Source of the DNA: Physcomitrium patens
Lineage: Eukaryota > Streptophyta > Bryopsida > Funariales > Funariaceae
Reading direction: 5' to 3'
NCBI RefSeq assembly: GCF_000002425.4
Contig: NC_037262.1
Coordinates: 3,974,080-4,038,079, forward strand
Length of the DNA stretch: 64,000 nt
Shown here piece by piece: positions 45,466 through 57,345 of the stretch. Below the pieces are notes generated by a model, which had not been told where the DNA came from, did not search any database, and was given only the letters and a program-made list of their open reading frames with translations. Position numbers and translations under genes: made by a program. Position 1 is the first letter of the stretch; each line of letters opens with the position of its first letter.

Positions 45466-46481
45466 GAAAGCCATGACAAAATTGAAAAATATGTCATTAT
45501 ACTTTGTCTTTTAAAATATATATTTGTCCTTTGAAATAGAGTAGATTATTCTTGAACTCAAACTTAGAAGTATCATTAGACTTAAAAAAATGATTCTTAA
45601 TATCATGAACAAGAAGTTTAAAAGATGTACTTGATTGCATTTGCTTGATAAAAGTTGAATAAAAAATTAATATTGATTTCATTGCTTGAAGATGAAAATG
45701 CTCTGACTTCAAAAGAATCATTCTTTATTAATTAAAAGATGCATTTTTTTCTTTTGGTATAAGATAAGAACTTCTAGAAAAGATATCTAATAAATCTTGT
45801 TATTTTTTGGATCTATAGGTGATCTTAAAATCAAATCTTAATTAAGACATATTCCAACAAGCTTAGCAATAATTCAAAATATGTATCAACATAAAATACT
45901 TGAGGTTCTTATGATCCATATATATAATAACTAGACTAGAAGTACCTTTTAGATAATAATGCTATTCTTAAAATGAATCTATAATTACAAGGAATTCTTT
46001 ATCATGGATCTCATAGTTAATCTTGGTTCCTAAAAATTTCTTAGAATGACAAGCTACCAAATAGAGTTTATTATTTGCTCTATTTTATGATAAAATAATA
46101 CCTATAGCAAAGTTTGATGCATTTGTTTCTACAAAAAATGCCTTTAAAAAATCGATACAATACAAAATTGGTGCACAAATAAATGCTCTCTTCAAGGCTT
46201 CAAAAGATATTTTAGTAGAGAAAAAAAAACTAAAACATCTTTTGAAGCCTTGAAGAGAGTATGTAAAGTTTTTCTTTACATATCAGATGTGTAAGAGAAG
46301 TCACAACTTCAAAAAAATTCTTGATGAAGATTTAATAATAATTGGCAAATTCTAAAAAATATTGTTCATTTTTAATTGTTTTTGAAACCTTCCAATCTAT
46401 GATAATTTGGATCATCTTAAGATCCATCATTAATCTTTCATTAGAAATGATTTATCCTAAAAAATCAACTTGAGTAGTATA

Positions 46482-46518
<37 letters not shown>

Positions 46519-48170
46519 ATCTTTGCATATAATTTTATATCTCTAAGTTTTTATACTACATGACAAACATGAAGTTCATATTCTTTTGTGTTCTTAGAAT
46601 AAATTAGAATATCATTTTAATAATAAATAAAAAAATCATCAAGAAACTCACCAAAGACATCATTTATGACATGTTGAAAAGCAATTGGTGCATTTATTAG
46701 TCCAAAAGGCATAATATTATATTTGAAATATTCATACCTAGTTTAAAAAGAAATATTCTACTCATCTCCTTCTTTGATACAGATTAGGTTGTATGATTTT
46801 TATAGATCTATTTTTGTATAGATCTTTACTTGATTGAGTTGGTCAAGAAGTTCTAAAATTAAAGATTGGAGTTACCTATTCTTGATAGTGATCTTATTAC
46901 ATCCTTGATAGTCTATGCATATCCATAGAGATTCATCTTTTTTCTTCACAAATAAGATACGAGCTTCTGTTGGAGATCGCAAATAACATATAAAGTTCTT
47001 AGCCAAGTTTTCTTCAATATATTCATGTACTATAGCCAACTTATTTTGTAATAAGTTATAGATTGATCCAAATGGTTATTGAGATCCTTCTTTTAGATCA
47101 ATTATATAATCATAGGATTGATATTCTGAAAGAATATTTATATTATTTTTTTCAAAAACATCCTAAAAATCTTGATATTGACTACAAATACTACTTAACA
47201 TTTTTTGACTATCAAAAATGGGTGTGGCATATATAACAAAAGATGATCTTTTTTTTGATGCATATATGAAAGTTCTTGCACTTACCAGTAAGAGTTTAGA
47301 TATACAAGGCTTATCTATTTCTACTTCATTATAAGATTTTAGATCAAACTATAAGAAAAATTAAGATTATAAGAAATCTAATCTATTTGAGGGTTATACT
47401 TTTTTAACCTTGATAATTCTAAAATAATTGGATTGGAAGGAGAAATTATCACATTAAATATTGTTATACTATTATGTTCATTAATTGCTACATCTAAAAG
47501 AATAATCTTATGAATAATGTCTCCAAAAGATAAAAAAATGACCATCTAAGACTTCTACATATATAGATTTAGTTTTCTTGACTAAAGATATTTCTTATTT
47601 CTTGACAAAGTCTTTGTCTATAAAATAGATTGAAGCTCTTAAATCTAATAATACAAAGACTTTTTGATTTTTAGGTCTTAATCATATATCTATTATAAAA
47701 CAAGGTAAAAGATTTGAGAAGAAAATATGACATTTATTAGGTATTGTACATGATTCCAATCGTATAGTCTATATTGTAGTTGAAAAAACTCATTTTTCAA
47801 GATATTATCTTCTTATGTAATTATGCTCTTCATTTTGTGATTACATTGCTTTTATAGATAATATTGAATAATATATTTTGCTTCTACATAATACAAGCAC
47901 AAATCCTCTCAATGATGTTGAATTTTTCCTTACTCAATAACGACTTTAAAATATATCATATCAATTTGCATTGATTCCAACTTTGATGAATAAGTTTCTA
48001 AAAACTTGAGAGTTATCATTATTACTTAGCTTATTCTTTTCAAGTCAAGTTTTTATTTTTAATACTTTTTAAATAAATAATTATTATATATAATAACTTG
48101 AGGAATAAATTATTCAAAGATTTTGCTTTTGGCACTTTTAATAAAAAATCTTTATTTTCAATCTATAATT
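45466..48170 (-). mobile_element. Chromovirus copy C, 5' part (integrase N-terminus to gag)
   Basis: It continues the copy interrupted at 38367: GAAAGCCATGAC at 45466 aligns with GAAAGTCATGAC at about 40727 of copy A. Integrase N-terminal, RNase H, reverse transcriptase, protease and partial gag regions follow in the same order. All are heavily mutated and AT-biased. It contains the foldback at 46185-46260 and a TA run near 46487-46515. Gag breaks off near 48170, with no 5' LTR. Confidence 0.8.
46185..46260. repeat. 32-bp inverted duplication (foldback) in copy C
   Basis: Arms 46185-46216 and 46229-46260 are reverse complements with two mismatches and are separated by the 12-base AGAGAAAAAAAA. 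Copy A has only one arm at the corresponding place, so the second was added later. Confidence 0.9.
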
Positions 48171-50635
48171 TTCTTATAGAAATAGAACACCATGGTTGTT
48201 CTAGAATAGGTAATAGAATAACTATAGTCTTCTATTTAATTTATGGATATTAGCTCCAAAATTTTATTATATCTAAAATATCAAGTTGCTAAAAAGTAGT
48301 GATGAGCTTAAAGAACATGTAATTATGCTTTGATTTTTGGAATGTATAATTGTCTTTTAAAATAATATAAATTATTATTGAATTCAAACTTAGATGTATT
48401 TTAAAACTTAAAAGAATTATTCTTAATATCATAAATAAGAGGATCAAAGAACATACTCGATTGAACTTACTTGAGAAAGGTTAATATTGATTTCATTGCT
48501 CAAAGATGAAAATGCTTTGGCTTCAAAAAAATTGTTCTTTTTTTATGAAAAGTTGCATCTTTTTCTTTTGAAGTAAGATAAGAATTTTTAAAAAGGGCAT
48601 CTAACAAACCTTATTATTTTTTGAATCTATAAGTGTTCTTGAAATCAAATCTTCATAAAAACATGCTCTAATGAGTTTAGCAATAATTCAAAATATATGC
48701 CAATATGAAGTACTTGAGGTTCTTATAATCTATATATATGATGATTAAAATAGAAGCGTCTTCTAAATAATAATATCATTTTTGAAATGAATCTTTGATT
48801 GCAAAAAACTCTTTATCATGGATCTCATAATTAATCTCAATTGATGAAATATTTTTGGAATAGAATGTTACTATATAGATCTTGTCATCTACTTTCATTC
48901 GTGATAAAATTCCATCTATAACAAAGTCTAATACATCTATTTCTATAAAGAATACATTGGACAAATCAATATGATATAAGATTGGTACAAAAATAAATAT
49001 TGTATTTAAGGCTTTAAAAGATGCTTTAGCTTCTTTGCTCTACTCAAGTTTTTCTTTAAATGTTAGACGTATAAGAAGAACTACAATTTGAGAATAATTT
49101 TTTATAAAAAATTAATAATAATTGAAAAATTTTAAAAAATATTTGACATATTTTATTATTTTTGAAACCTTTCAATCTATAATAGTTGTGACCTTCTTAA
49201 GATCCATTGCAAAATCATCATTTGAAATAATATATTTTAAAAAATTAACTTAAATAATATAAAATACATACTTTTCTGTCTTAGCACATAATTATGCATC
49301 CTTTAGTTTTTATAATACATAGCAAATATGAAGTTTATATTCTTCTATATTTTTAGAATAGATTAAAATATTATTCAAATAATAGATAATAAAATCATTA
49401 AGAAACTTACAAAAGATATCATTCATCAAATGTTTAAAAGCAACTAGTGCATTTATAAGTTCAAAAGTCAATACATTATATTCAAATTGCTTATATTTAA
49501 TTTGAAACATAATTTTCTATTTATCTCTTTTTTAATGAATATTAGGTTGTCTAGTTCTTATAGATCTATTTTAATATAGATCTTTGCTTGATTGAGTTGA
49601 TTAAAAAGTCCTAAAATCAAAGATAGAAGATAACTATTTTTGATAGTGATCTTCTTGACTCTTTGATAGTCTACATACATCTGCAAAGATCTGTCTTTTT
49701 TCTTCAAAAATAAGATAGAAGCTCCTATTGAAGATTTAGAATAACAAATAAAGTTTTTAGCTAAATTCTCATCAAAATATTCTTTGAGTGCAATCAACTT
49801 ATTGTATAATATGCTATAGATTGATCCAAATAGTGGTTGAATTTCTTCTTCAAGAACAATAGAACAATCATAGGAATAATTTTTTAGAAAAATATATGTA
49901 TTTTTGTTTTCAAAAAAAACTTGATAATCTTTGTATTGATTTGAAACGTCATTTGAAATATTTTTTCTATCAAAAATAAGTATTACATATATAAAAAGAA
50001 TTGACCCTTCTTTAGCAACATGCATGAAATCTCTTGCACTTACCAATAAGAGTTTGGATATATTGGACTTATGGATTTTTACTTAATTAGCAAAATCTTT
50101 GATTAAACTACAAAAAAAATCAAGGTTACAAGAAATCTAGTTTATTTAGAGATTATATTTTTTAGCCATGATTATCTTAAAATAACTTTCTAAAAAAAGA
50201 TCTAATTATATTAAATATTATTAAATTATTATGACCTTTAATTATTATATATAAAAATATAGTTTCATAAATGACATCTTCAAAAGACAACAAAATACCA
50301 TCAATTACTTTTATATGTATAGATTTGGTTTTCTAAATTAAAGATATTTCTTATTTTTTGATAAAGTCTTTGTCTATAAAAAAAAAAGACATGGCTTTTG
50401 AATCTAACAAGGCAAAGAATTTGTGATTTTTTGGTTCTAAATAAATTTCTATTATAAAATAAGATAAAGGATCTAAAAATAGAATAAGATCTTTATTAAA
50501 TTTTACACAAGATTTTAATTGCATGGTCTCTATTATAGCTCAAAAAATTGATTTTACAACATATTGTCTTTTTTAGTAGCTATGCTCTTCATTTTGTAGT
50601 TGCATTATTTTTTCAAATAATATTGAGCAATGTGT
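48171..50635 (-). mobile_element. Chromovirus copy D, internal fragment
   Basis: It begins abruptly at the integrase position equivalent to about 40525 of copy A (shared AGAACACCATGG / AGAAGACCATGG), then RNase H (near 48964-48776), reverse transcriptase (49510-49310 and 50046-49558, including an RSLQMYVDYQRV block) and protease remnants, and stops inside gag near 50635. It has no LTR at either end. It is the most decayed of the copies. Confidence 0.75.
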
Positions 50636-50769
50636 GAGTCATCAAATTGACTAACTTATTATTTTAGGATAAAAATATATATTTAGAATGATTTAAAACA
50701 CAAGATATAGTAAGTAGTATAGAAATCCTTAGAAAAATAAAAAAAATAGAATATTAGTGGTAGAAATGG

Positions 50770-52243
50770 ATTCTTAGTAAGACTTAGAGGCAATTATCTT
50801 TGTTGGTTTAGTATTTTTATTCATTGTTGAATAGTAAGGATTATTTATTAATACCAATATATATATTGGCCTTATATCGATATGTACTACTTATAAAAAC
50901 TATAAATATTAGTAGTTAGAAGAAGCATGAGAAAGAACCTCATGTCATATTAGTTATTGGTATAAAAAATAGGATTTATAACAGATTTAAAGTGATTTTT
51001 ATTATTATCAAAAATCACCAAGTTAGGAAAATATAGCCTTAGATGGATATTAGAATTATAGAAATATTATAGAATTTTTCAGAATTTATTTAGAATTTAT
51101 TTAGAATTTTTTAGGAATTTTTAGAACAATTTTTAAGTTCTTGGTAAAAATAAGTTTTACCACTTTGGGAGCCTTTATGAAGAAATGGAGTAAGATTTGA
51201 AGGCCACGCATGGTTCCTAGGCTATTTGGGTGTTTTTGAACACCATGGTGAGGTCAAAATTGCAAAAATGTTGGTCTTTGTAGTAGAAAATAAGCGGACC
51301 AGCAGCTACTGTAGTCCTTGTAGGAAGGGGAGTGCACAAGTCCCATATGGGTTGTAGCACCTTGAAAATAGTTAGGAAGATAAGACTAGGGCTTCGTGGC
51401 CTCTCTTATAGCCCCTTATATGTGAGCCTTGGTGAGGCTCAAATCCTTGATCTATAAACAAGTTACCTTTGAGGTAAAATATTTTTATTTCACTTTTCAA
51501 TTATTTATTTTATATCTTTAAAACTTCATAACTTACTCATAGTAATTTGGATTGGTAAAAATGAGTTTTATCTCTTCGGAAGCCATTATGAAGAAAGGAA
51601 GTAAGATTTGAAGGCCACCTTAAGTTCTCAAGCTAATTGGGTGTTTTTAAACACCATGGTGAAGTCAAAAATACAAAAAAAATGAGTTTTACTAGTAAAA
51701 AATAGGAGGACCAGTAGCTAGTCTAGTCCTTGTAGGAAGGAAGGTGTACAAGTTCTATATAGGTTGTAGCACCTTGGATATAGGTAGGAAGATAAGACTA
51801 AGGCCTCAAGGCCTCTTTAGACACCCAATATACACTAAAAGTGAGCTTTAGTGAGGCTTGAATCCTTGACCTTTAGCAAGTTATCCTTGAGATAAAACAT
51901 TTTCACTTGACCTTTATTTATTTACTTATTATTTTTAAACCTTCATAACTTACTCATAGTAATTCGGATTTATATGTTTCTTACATCATTGGAAAGCTTA
52001 AAAAATTAAATTTCTAAAAATACACTTTTTACTTTTTATTTTTTATTGGATAAAAATTCCGTGAACAAACTATGACCGAGTTTTGGAGTGTGTATTTGCT
52101 TTGATACATTCCTTTCACTTGTTTGTGTTGTTTATTCTTTTGTTCTTGTTCATTGCATCTTTCACTTCACACTACCCATTACAAGCAGCTCTTAATTGAG
52201 GCCATCTTGTAATTTGGATAGAAGGATGAAATTTACACTCACA
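50770..52243 (+). repeat. 5' LTR of element G with internal 411-bp tandem duplication
   Basis: Two similar units start at 51143 and 51554 (GGTAAAAAT..GTTTTA, then GGAAGCC / GGGAGCC, AACACCATGGTGA, GTCCTTGTAGGAAG, CCTTGATC or CCTTGACC, ACTTACTCATAGTAATT), a period of 411 bp. The right end at 52243 is set by the primer-site motif. A related fragment occurs at 33571-36020. Confidence 0.7.
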
Positions 52244-52467
52244 TTTTGGTGCGTTTGCCAGGAGATGGTGCTTCTAATGGTGTGTGTAAATGTGAAGTTT
52301 GCTTGTTGTGATTGACCTTGCTTGGTTTTATTGAGTGAGGAATTCAAGTAGCTCAACATTAGTATTAAGTGTTCTACATCTCTTCCTTATTAGTAGAAAC
52401 AAAGCATTTATATTTCTCACTTTACAAGATAGTAAAAATTTCATTGTTGAGTTGATTATTGATTTAC

Positions 52468-52843
52468 TCTCGAATTTTCATCAATCAGTTTTTACATGTT
52501 GTATGTTTCAACTTCAAACTTTTTGAGGTTGTGTATCTTAATGTGAGCTTTTTATAAAGCTATTACATGTTTGAATTGGACTAAAATTGAATTTTTAGTG
52601 GAATTTTGATTAGAAGGGGGTTCACTGCCTTGGCAGTTTGGTGTACTCCAAGTTGCTCTCAGGTTTTCATCAATCAGTTTTTATGTGTTGCATATTTGAT
52701 AGTGAAACTTTTTGAATTTTTGTATGTTAATGTTAGATTTTCAAAAAGATATTGCATGTTCAAATTGAAATTGATGCAATTTTATAGTGAGTTTTAGACT
52801 AGAAAGGGGTTCACTGCCTTGGCAGTTTCATATACCTCATGTT
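52468..52843 (+). repeat. 188-bp tandem repeat in the leader of G
   Basis: CTCTCGAATTTTCATCAATC at 52468 and CTCTCAGGTTTTCATCAATC at 52656 start two similar units. Each ends in GGGGTTCACTGCCTTGGCAGT (52617-52637 and 52806-52826); the ACTGCC-TT-GGCAGT part is a perfect dyad. A third, weaker unit end is at about 52985. Confidence 0.75.
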
Positions 52844-53089
52844 TAGAAAGGCATTTCTTAGTGCCTGGTGATAATTTAATATTAGAAAATTCTGAGTACA
52901 AGAATCTTGAAGTTGAGATTTTATTGGTGAAAAATTTGGTTCTATTGAATCAAAATTAAAATTTTGGTGATTTTTGGAGTAGAGAGGGGTTGCTACCTTA
53001 AGCGGAATACAATTGAGGTAAGTGATTTCTATCTTTTCACTCATTTACATTATTGCTTTTATGTTATACTTGTAAACTTTGTGTTTAAA

Positions 53090-53680
53090 TTTTTTTTTTC
53101 TGAATTATCTTAAACTATAACAAAAAATTTAAAATTAAATTGAAAATATAAAAAAATAAATAATAAAAATTAAAATTATGTTAAAATCAATTAAAATAAA
53201 AGTAAAAAGAATAATATTAAAATTAAATTAATTATTTTAATAAAAAAACTCTATTAATATTTAATTTTACTTTTAACTTTTCATTTCACATTATTTTTTA
53301 ATTAATATTATTTGGTTTTTAATTCTTAATTTTAATTTTATTTTTTACTTTTAATTTAATTTTAATTTTAATTTTTACTTTTATTTTTACTTCTATTCTA
53401 TTTTACTTTTAATTTTATTTTTATTTTTACTTATCTTTTTATATTAATTCTTAATTTTATTTTTATTTTTATTGACTAATATTATTATTTTTAATTTTAA
53501 TTTTTTTAAAAATTGAATTATTTTATTTTAATTTTTAGTTTTTTTACATGCATGATAATTTTTTGTATTGAAGTAAGTTAATATATTTTTTTATTTCTTC
53601 TTTAATTAATTTTTTTACAATAGTATTATTTCTAATTTTAAGTAGAAATTGAGTAGTTAAATGTTAGTACTAACATTATG
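53090..53680. repeat. AT-only low-complexity block with strand switch
   Basis: From about 53100 to 53240 the plus strand is rich in A (AAATTAAAA, AATAAAA). From about 53250 to 53640 it is rich in T (TTTTAATTTT, TTTTTACTTTT). The two halves could pair over long distances. Confidence 0.6.
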
Positions 53681-53756
53681 TGGTGGTTTTTTTAGGATTA
53701 ATTGTCACTTCTAAAGCATCAAGGGTGGAGCTCGTTTTCAAGGTTTCATCACTCCC

Positions 53757-53908
53757 TCTCCTTGTAAATTTTCTAGTTGGGGGCCTTTCTCTAGTAGTAG
53801 GGGGATTTAATCACTTCCTCTTCTCTTCGTACCATTTCTTTACATCCTTGTAAATTTCCGGTGGAAGGCCTTTCTTTAGTGGTAGGGAGATTTAATCACT
53901 CCCTCCAC
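53757..53908 (+). repeat. ~89-bp tandem repeat in the leader of G
   Basis: The phrase CCTTGTAAATTT...GGCCTTTCT..AGT.GTAGGG followed by GATTTAATCACT occurs twice, starting at about 53759 and 53848. Confidence 0.7.
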
Positions 53909-54057
53909 CTCTCATATCCCTACTGTTCATAGGAGTAGTATAGAAAGAGCTTAAGAAGAATTCAAAAAAATTCGTCATCAATAAAAAAAAGAAGAGATTC
54001 AAGAAGAAGAAATAGGTAGAAGGATTAGATAGAAGGAATTTAGAACAAGTAAAAAAA

Positions 54058-54059
<2 letters not shown>

Positions 54060-54091
<32 letters not shown>
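54060..54091. repeat. Poly(A) tract in the leader of G
   Basis: About 31 consecutive A followed by GAA repeats. A homopurine context (AAGAAGAAGAA) surrounds it. Confidence 0.85.
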
Positions 54092-54093
<2 letters not shown>

Positions 54094-54902
54094 AGAAGAA
54101 GAAAAGACCAACAAGTTTAAATCATAATCCAAGGTGAGTACATTTTTAACAAAAATTATTTAGTTTCAAATTTATTTTGCTAACATAGATTGTGGTTTGA
54201 GGAGAAGGAACATAAGAAGAAATGAGGAAAACATTAATAGCTTGCAACCGAGTAAGTCCTTAAACTTTGTCAATTATTCTTTTTTTGAAATTTTAAAAAA
54301 TTGCTTGAATATAAGGAGTGGGAGCTAGGAGTTGGAGGGTAGAATCTAGGATGAAGATGTAAGAGAGGTAAGTCTCCAATCTCTCTTGTACATGTGGATG
54401 GAAGAAGGTAGATAGAACCTTTAATCCATTATCCTTAAACCTCAAATCCTTATTCAAAACATTTAGTCAAGATCAGCTAAGAAAGAAGTCATGTATTCTG
54501 GAAGTTCGTTAACAAGTGATAGGTTGGCTGGAGATGCAATTAGGTGAGTTATTTTTCAATGTGGTATGAATTATTTGCAAAGAATTATTTTTTTAACATA
54601 ATCTTTGTTGATAACTGTTATAATAGGTAATTCTTTAACTAACTTATTGTAAAATAAGCAAGAAAAAAGGAGAGCTTGGATTCCTTGCCATCTCGATATA
54701 GAATTCTTTTTCATAACTAAGATTGCTTAAGATCACTCCTACACAATAGTAGTTCCATATAATAATTAAAATAAAAATAGTCTTGCTTGAGATTATACTT
54801 AAGCAAATATTCCTCCTTTAGTTGTTTCTATTTTTTTTCCCTTCCATATCAAAAGATACTATAAGTGGGTTGCAGGTGGAAGAGCCAAAACATTTTAATT
54901 GG

Positions 54903-55711
54903 TATAGAATAGATATTAATTCGTTTTTGAAAGATATTGATAAAATATACTAGTAGTTCATAGAATAGGTAATTCAAGAGGACAGATGATTGATTTAGTT
55001 ATTAAAAGCAGTTAATTACAAAATTATGGTTAGAATCTGGAAAATCAAGGAAAAATATATAGGAGTTGTAGAAGTTAGTTTAAGGGCCAGACTGTGATAG
55101 TCATGAGCAAGGATAAGCTTGGTGCTACTTCTTTCTTTGTTTATTTCTTGGGTTTTGTTTTCTTTGTAGAAGAAGAGTTATGGATAGTTTCTCAAAAATG
55201 TGAAGTAATATTCTGGAATGAAAAAAGATTTGATATTATCAAAGGAAGAATTTGATTTATTGAATGTTGAATTATACAGTGGTGAATTGAAAGAGAATAA
55301 TTGGAAATATTTGTAAAGAATGGATATGAATGGAAGGATTATAATACATTGAGTATTGAGAATTGAGAGTGATTCATCAAAAGGAGTTTGTAGATTTTGG
55401 AATTCTGTGAAGAAGTGTGTTGAGAAGCACAATTAGTGGTGAAGGATTCCAATGTTTGGATTATGGAATGATTATGTACTATCTTTGAGAATCGTGGGGG
55501 ATTATACATCGTTATTATTAGTGATGGCGGAGTACTATTAGGAAGTGGAAAATATTGTGGTGTTCCTTGGTATTTTGAGTGGTTTGGAATATGGTTAATT
55601 GTATGATCTTAACAACTAGAACTCATGCATTTAGTCTTTCCTTGCGTTTGAATCCCCTTCTATAGGTTTATTCTGAAAGGAATTTATAGAAAAAATAAAA
55701 TAATAATTACA
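54903..55711 (+). mobile_element. Solo LTR of family F inside the leader of G
   Basis: TATAGAATAGATATTAATTC to AATAATTACA is 809 bp and is colinear with the LTRs at 57346 and 60568, though more diverged than they are from each other. Flanks are ATTGG (54898-54902) and ACTGG (55712-55716), a 5-bp target duplication with one transition. No internal sequence remains. Confidence 0.85.
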
Positions 55712-55744
55712 ACTGGATTTTGTAGAGATAGGTATGTTTAAATT

Positions 55745-57345
55745 ATGAGTCTAGGTGAACATTATATCTATAGTCGTATTAGATGCATCATTCCACTAGA
55801 TCTAGATAACTTAAATTAGTCCCACTTATTGAAAATTTGTAGAAGGCTATTAAAAATCTACCCCATAATTTAGAAGAATTGAGGTCCAACGGTTGGACAA
55901 ACAAGATTTACCTATAATATCACAAGACATATTTATAATTAATCCATTGGAATTAAATCCTAACCAATTGGTAGGAGAAGAAAGATTGAATCAAGGATCT
56001 CTTAATTTTTTCCTAGGAATAAATCAAGAAGGAAAAGAATCAAGACCTAGTTCTCCTTTGATGGATTGCAGAAGAGAAGCCTCTCTAAATTCTATACCTA
56101 TAAACTCCTTGGTTCAGCCAAGAGATTTATCCATTGTAATTCCAAAGGGATTGCAAGCAGCTCATATGCCCCACAACTTCCTTATATTTAAAAGAAATAG
56201 AGACATTGATCCATTGGCACACGTAAAGAGATTCATGGAACTTTTCACAACGTGTTTAATAACCAATCTAGATTATTATCTTATGTGATTTTCAAGTATC
56301 CTAAAGGATGGGGCTTATGAATGGTATAGAAACCATCCCTCTCAAACCTTTAAGAATTGGAACATACTTATGAGAGCATTCTTAAAAAATTTTATGCCAG
56401 AAGTACGACAAAGCAACATCCTCAGAGCCCTTTCTTCTTTGAGACAAGAGAAGGGAGAAGAAATCACCAAATACATTCTATGATTTGAGCTTGTAATAAC
56501 TAGATTTATAGAAACTCTTCTCACAGATGATACTTTCACCTATTTCTTTATTCAAGGATTTAATAATGAAGGAAAAATTTGAGAGATCCTCAAGGAAAGA
56601 GAAGATAATTTAGAAGAGGCCAAAAAATTAGCTCAAGTGATTGAAAATATTGATAAGCATCAAGAGCAAATGTGAAGGAAGAAAGATCATAGAATACCCA
56701 GCTTTATTCCAATACATGCTCAAAATATAGGAAATTTCCAAAGGCATTCATATGGGATTGAGGGAATTCAATTTCCACCTGTATACCAATATCCAATACC
56801 TTTAGAAATTAGATTGCCTTCCAACCTTCCTGAATTGATATATCCAAAAGATAGGAATAGATGGAAGGAAGACTTTAAGAATGAAGTCCTTCAGAGCCAA
56901 TAAGGGTTTTAAAATGAACTTGTCCAACAAATAAAAGTTATGTAAGAAGAGATGACTCTTTTAATTAAGAGTCAAAATCCAAACCAAGCTCCATCTCCTA
57001 TAGAATTTGGTAGACACACCTTAGAGCTTTGGTACATTGAATATGGTCAATCAAGGTATATAAGTTAATTTTGCTCAAACTAGCAAAATGACGAATAAAA
57101 TCAGGGAGGGTCACAATTGTATGCTCTCTCTCATAGAAACTAAAGTATGATAGGTTCAAATTTCCAGTTCCAACCTCGAAAAAATTCCAACCATGGCTAT
57201 AAGAATTTGTAACGATAATTATACGAGGTGCACTACCTTTGCGGAAAAAGATATCTATCAGATAGTTATTGGATAGAAAATAAGGTAGTATGTGGAAATT
57301 ATAGGAGAAATTATCCCACAAATGTGTGTAAGCAACTTAACAAGG
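55745..57345 (+). pseudogene. gag of element G (5' segment)
   Basis: Reading across a few stops gives PHNFLIFKRNRDIDPLAHV, FMELFTTCLITNLDYYL, LKDGAYEWYRNHPSQTFKNW, LMRAFLKNF, then a helical tail and EEAKKLAQVIENI. This is the Retrotrans_gag pattern (D-P-x-x-H-x-x-x-F...A-x-x-W-Y...W-x-x-L...F-x-x-x-F). Cysteine-bearing remnants near 57220-57335 may be zinc knuckles. TGA/TAG stops at several places, many explainable as CGA-to-TGA or TGG-to-TAG, show it is dead. Element F interrupts it at 57346. Confidence 0.85.
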
